Positions 6,237 through 9,093 of a stretch of DNA of 9,093 bases are shown in pieces; position 1 is the first letter of the stretch, and every line of letters starts with the position of its first letter. The DNA lies in assembly GCA_964230195.1 (NCBI GenBank), contig CAXRGH010000268.1, positions 1 to 9,093 on the forward strand, given 5' to 3'. A program made the translations under genes and the position numbers. The notes beneath the pieces are model-generated. The model searched no databases. It saw nothing but the letters and a program-made list of their open reading frames with translations, and had not been told where the DNA came from. Source of the DNA: CAXRGH01 sp964230195. GTDB lineage: Bacteria; Pseudomonadota; Gammaproteobacteria; Enterobacterales; Alteromonadaceae.

Positions 6237-7697
6237 TCAGCGCCTACCTTCGTAAACATGCACATTATCAAAACCTGATTCCTTCAGAAGTACCGCTTGT
6301 AATTGGCTCATAACACCGCGGTCACAGTATAGGTAGTAGGCTTTGCTAGGATCTAACGAGGCAAACTGTGATTGCAATTTATAAAAAGGAAGTAACATGA
6401 CGTCGTGGGTGGCTAACACCAATGGCGCATTTTCTGTTTCCAAAGGCCCTCTGACATCAATCACCACCGCTTCTGATGGCAAAGTTTCAACGCGATTGAC
6501 ATGCTCAACTGCATCATGAGCCTCTGCATCAATAGTGCTGACGTCTATGCGCTCTGCGGCAGATAATGTTTGCTCGAGTATGTCGTCATCCAAGGTGGCT
6601 TCGGCCGCAATAACGTCGTCAAGATTTGCGGCAACCGACGGTTTCTGAGAGATGACTCCACAATATTCTGGTATTGATTTCACTAAATCTTCTACCCCTA
6701 TCTCTCGGGCAACATCAATAATGGCTTGTTTATCCGAGCATATTAATGGACGTAAGATCAACTGTTCCGTCACCTGATCAATCACTGACAAATTCGCCAT
6801 GGTCTGACTCGACACCTGACCAATACTCTCACCCGTCACCATACTGTCAACCTGCATTCGTTGAGCAACTTGAGCGGCTGCCTTAAGCATCATACGTTTC
6901 AGAACCACCCCCATGATGGCATTGTCAACTCGCTCTAATATTTGGTTCACCAATGGCTCAAAATTAATACAGATCATCTGACTTTTATGAGAACTACTAA
7001 ATTCTTTCCAAAGGTATGACACCACGTGCTTCACTGCGATTTCATGTTGTATTCCAGACAAGCTAAAGAAACAATAATGTAAGCGAGTACCGCGACGTAA
7101 CATCTGATAACTGGCTACGGCCGAATCAAATCCGCCTGAAATAAGAGAAAGCGCGTTACCTTGTGCCGGTAACGGGTAACCGCCCATACCACTGAAAACA
7201 TCATCAATTAGAGTCAGTTGATTTTGATCAATGGCAACATCAACAGTCACCTCTGGCGACTTTAAACTCACGCCAGCGGTGTGCCCTTCCCTTAAAATCC
7301 TGCCACCGAACTCTCGTCCCGCTTCCACGGATGAAAACTCATGATCGCCTTTTCGTTTCACTCGAACAAAAAACAATTTACCAGTTAATAACTCACGAGT
7401 TTGCTCAACTACAATCTGAGCTGCATCACTTAAGTTATGAAAAAGAAATGTTTTGACGGTTTGCAATTGGTCAATACCGGGGATGGTTTGCAAACGAGTA
7501 ATTATGTCAGAAAGTTGATACTGATGATGCTGCTTAGGTTCAACGGTTAACCGATCCCATCGGTTCTCAACGATCACATGCAAGCCATGACGTTTCATGA
7601 CTTGACGAATATTGCCCACCAGCAATTTTAAATGACGTTTACGGAGCGAGCGGCTCTTTACAAAGATTTCAGGATGAAGTTTAACGATGACAAGCAT
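6237..7697 (-). CDS. thiI: tRNA uracil 4-sulfurtransferase ThiI with C-terminal rhodanese domain
   Basis: ThiI activates U8 of tRNA with ATP and transfers sulfur received from IscS to give 4-thiouridine, a near-UV sensor; it also supplies sulfur for the thiazole of thiamine through ThiS. The 486-residue protein has the N-terminal ferredoxin-like region (LHPEIFVKS...LRKRHLKLL) and THUMP domain (to about 165). The PP-loop ATP pyrophosphatase has SLISGGFDS at 184-192, and EYCGVIS carries the conserved Cys346. The rhodanese domain (about 405-486) has YLYCDRGVMS with the persulfide-carrying Cys458. These two Cys match E. coli Cys344 and Cys456, so this is the full enterobacterial-type enzyme. ATG 7697 has AAGG five bases upstream. 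It follows pomB after 35 nt with no visible terminator, so it may be read from the pomAB transcript. Confidence 0.98.
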   Translation of the reverse strand: MLVIVKLHPEIFVKSRSLRKRHLKLLVGNIRQVMKRHGLHVIVENRWDRLTVEPKQHHQYQLSDIITRLQTIPGIDQLQTVKTFLFHNLSDAAQIVVEQTRELLTGKLFFVRVKRKGDHEFSSVEAGREFGGRILREGHTAGVSLKSPEVTVDVAIDQNQLTLIDDVFSGMGGYPLPAQGNALSLISGGFDSAVASYQMLRRGTRLHYCFFSLSGIQHEIAVKHVVSYLWKEFSSSHKSQMICINFEPLVNQILERVDNAIMGVVLKRMMLKAAAQVAQRMQVDSMVTGESIGQVSSQTMANLSVIDQVTEQLILRPLICSDKQAIIDVAREIGVEDLVKSIPEYCGVISQKPSVAANLDDVIAAEATLDDDILEQTLSAAERIDVSTIDAEAHDAVEHVNRVETLPSEAVVIDVRGPLETENAPLVLATHDVMLLPFYKLQSQFASLDPSKAYYLYCDRGVMSQLQAVLLKESGFDNVHVYEGRR

Positions 7698-7732
7698 ATT
7701 GACCTTAACAACAAATAATAGGCCAACACATA

Positions 7733-8653
7733 CTACTCTAATACCGAGATTGGATCAGCTTGCATCGATTTTCCTTGCTCAATGGAGATTTCCACACGAC
7801 GATTTTTACTGCGCGCTTCAGGACCATCACCTTCCACTAGGGGCTCTGATGATGCCAATCCAATCACCGCCATACGATCTTCGTCGAATTTGTCGGCTTT
7901 TCGCAACTCCTCCGCAACCGCCACTGCACGCTGAGCAGAAAGATCCCAGTTCGACAGATATAGTTCATTTGAAATGTGTTGTTTATCCGTGTGTCCTTTC
8001 ACTTCAATCACGCCAGGAATATCAGCGAGTATCCCCCCAAGTTTGACCAATACGGGACTAAACTGGGGCTGAATAAAGGCAGAACCAGCGGAAAACACCC
8101 CTTTCTCTCGGATACGGATGGTGATTTGTTGCCCCAACGCTTCCATTTCAATGGAGCCCTCTACAATTTGCTCTTGCAGTTGCATGGCGATAGCCTGCAT
8201 GGTTTGGTTGGTCTGTTCACGTGTTTCTGATTCAGCTTGTGTTTCAACTGCTGTTTTTGTATCCGTTTGTTGTGACTTACCACCGCGTTGCTTACCACGT
8301 TGTTTCTGTTGTCCACCCACAGAAGCTTCTTCACCATCTTGGAATTCAAGCATCTGCTGTGTCATTTCCATGGTTTGCTGCTGAATACTCTCAATGGGTG
8401 TAGGCTCTGGGCGTCCCGGACGAAATTCCATTGCTATTACGCTGGTGCCCTTGGGAATATCTTTCACTTCAATTTTATTTTGCACACCAAAAGCAAACTT
8501 CATAGAGCCGGCAATCTGTTTAAACTTAAGTACATCCATCTCAGAAAATGCGAGCAACAAGACGAAGAAGCACATCAGCAATGACATCAAGTCAGCAAAT
8601 GTCGCGAGCCAAGCAGGTAGCCCCGGGGGGGGACATTTACATTCTTCTTCCAT
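7733..8653 (-). CDS. pomB: Flagellar motor stator protein, sodium-type PomB/MotB
   Basis: PomB pairs with PomA to form the inner-membrane ion channel that drives flagellar rotation and anchors it to peptidoglycan. The 306-residue protein starts with a short Cys-containing cytoplasmic tail (MEEECKCPPPGLP), then one membrane helix (about 13-36) with the ion-binding Asp21 in TFADLMSLLMCFF, and the plug/periplasmic segment SEMDVLKFKQIAGSMKFAFG. This stretch is almost the same as Vibrio PomB (Asp24) as I remember it, which argues for Na+ rather than H+ drive. A Gln-rich linker occupies about 113-160. The OmpA-like peptidoglycan-binding domain covers about 175-292 with VKGHTD, LSAQRA and NRRVEI. 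The ATG is 2 nt after the pomA stop, with only a weak GAG upstream, so translation is probably coupled to pomA. Confidence 0.97.
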   Translation of the reverse strand: MEEECKCPPPGLPAWLATFADLMSLLMCFFVLLLAFSEMDVLKFKQIAGSMKFAFGVQNKIEVKDIPKGTSVIAMEFRPGRPEPTPIESIQQQTMEMTQQMLEFQDGEEASVGGQQKQRGKQRGGKSQQTDTKTAVETQAESETREQTNQTMQAIAMQLQEQIVEGSIEMEALGQQITIRIREKGVFSAGSAFIQPQFSPVLVKLGGILADIPGVIEVKGHTDKQHISNELYLSNWDLSAQRAVAVAEELRKADKFDEDRMAVIGLASSEPLVEGDGPEARSKNRRVEISIEQGKSMQADPISVLE

Positions 8654-8655
8654 AA

Positions 8656-9093
8656 CTACTCATCTGTATCTGTTGACGGGCGTTTACCCTGAGCAAGATA
8701 ATTACGCAACATACTTTCAATCACTCGCGGATTTTGACCATCGGCAATACCAATGATCCCGTCGAGCACTAATTGACGATTCAGTTTTTCTTCTTCTCTA
8801 CGGTTGCTCAGTTTAGTCGCTATGGGAGATGCAATCAGGTTAGCGAGTAATGCACCGTATAGCGTGGTTAATAGTGCCACTGCCATAGCGGGTCCAATGG
8901 ATTTAGGGTCTTCCATATTTTTCAGCATGGCAACCAAGCCAATCAAGGTTCCAATCATGCCCATCGCGGGCGCAATATCTGCCAAATTCCGGAATATACC
9001 AGCGCCAAAGTCGTGGCGTTCATTGGTCATTTTAATATCTTTAGTTAAGGTTGAACGAACCACTTCAATGTCATGACCATCCACCAACATATC
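8656..9093 (-). CDS. pomA: Flagellar motor stator protein, sodium-type PomA/MotA (C-terminal part)
   Basis: The frame is open through the right edge of the window, so the 145 visible residues are the C-terminal part of a protein of about 255 residues; the first Met in view (MLVDGHD) is internal. PomA is the four-helix inner-membrane stator subunit whose cytoplasmic loop pushes on FliG. Visible are the end of that loop (KDIKMTNERHDFGAGIFRNL), membrane helix 3 (DIAPAMGMIGTLIGLVAML), the linker NMEDPKSIGPAMAVALLTTL leading into helix 4, and the cytoplasmic tail ending GKRPSTDTDE. The DIAPAMGMIGTLIGL and GPAMAVALLTTLYG blocks are hallmark PomA sequences. The loop charges that contact FliG and helices 1 and 2 lie outside the window. 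Any promoter for pomA-pomB-thiI is also outside. Confidence 0.96.
   Translation of the reverse strand, partial: DMLVDGHDIEVVRSTLTKDIKMTNERHDFGAGIFRNLADIAPAMGMIGTLIGLVAMLKNMEDPKSIGPAMAVALLTTLYGALLANLIASPIATKLSNRREEEKLNRQLVLDGIIGIADGQNPRVIESMLRNYLAQGKRPSTDTDE

Noticed and set aside
7976..8756. Several overlapping plus-strand open frames antisense to pomB
   Set aside because: They have no recognisable domains, Cys/Ser-rich shadow composition, and lie opposite a well-conserved pomB/pomA coding region.
1..9093. Search for mobile elements, CRISPR arrays, tRNA or rRNA genes, toxin-antitoxin or defence genes
   Set aside because: No repeats of array type, transposase or integrase motifs, cloverleaf sequences or relevant protein families were seen; gene content is housekeeping and motility.

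Overview
This window looks like ordinary chromosomal (core-genome) DNA from a marine-type gammaproteobacterium. The clearest signs are a polar-flagellar sodium-type stator pair (PomA/PomB-like) followed by a long, rhodanese-carrying ThiI, and a proteobacterial GshA whose N-terminus aligns closely with the E. coli enzyme as I recall it. The pomA-pomB-thiI order is familiar from Vibrionales and Alteromonadales. The absence of luxS next to gshA makes a typical Vibrio less likely, so an Alteromonadales-like host is my best guess (inference, modest confidence).

Layout. 1-280 (+): the 3' end of a slyD-type FKBP prolyl isomerase gene, cut by the window edge. 281-473: an AT-rich leader with an imperfect hairpin/dyad. 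474-1544 (+): a GAF-GGDEF diguanylate cyclase. It converges on a minus-strand pair, gshA (TTG start, about 2257-3825) followed after 19 nt by a lipoprotein with a lytic-transglycosylase (SLT) fold (1611-2237). A divergent intergenic region around 3826-4023 holds a good sigma70-type promoter for gshA and a perfect 7-bp dyad. A plus-strand cluster follows: a stand-alone Hpt phosphotransfer protein, an RluA-family pseudouridine synthase with a GTG start, and a ketopantoate reductase (PanE) whose ATG overlaps the previous stop codon. This cluster converges on a minus-strand set: thiI, pomB, and pomA (cut by the right edge).

How the parts relate. PomA and PomB form the ion channel and torque-generating stator of the flagellar motor. 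ThiI makes 4-thiouridine in tRNA and supplies sulfur for thiamine. GshA starts glutathione synthesis, and the transglycosylase lipoprotein probably trims peptidoglycan at the outer membrane. PanE serves pantothenate/CoA synthesis. The diguanylate cyclase makes c-di-GMP, and the Hpt protein is a phosphorelay intermediate whose partners lie outside the window.

I found no mobile element, CRISPR array, RNA gene, toxin-antitoxin, defence locus or obviously new system. The points most worth a second look are the orphan Hpt protein that resembles the detached tail of a hybrid sensor kinase, the non-ATG start of gshA with its divergent control region, and two dyad-symmetry elements.
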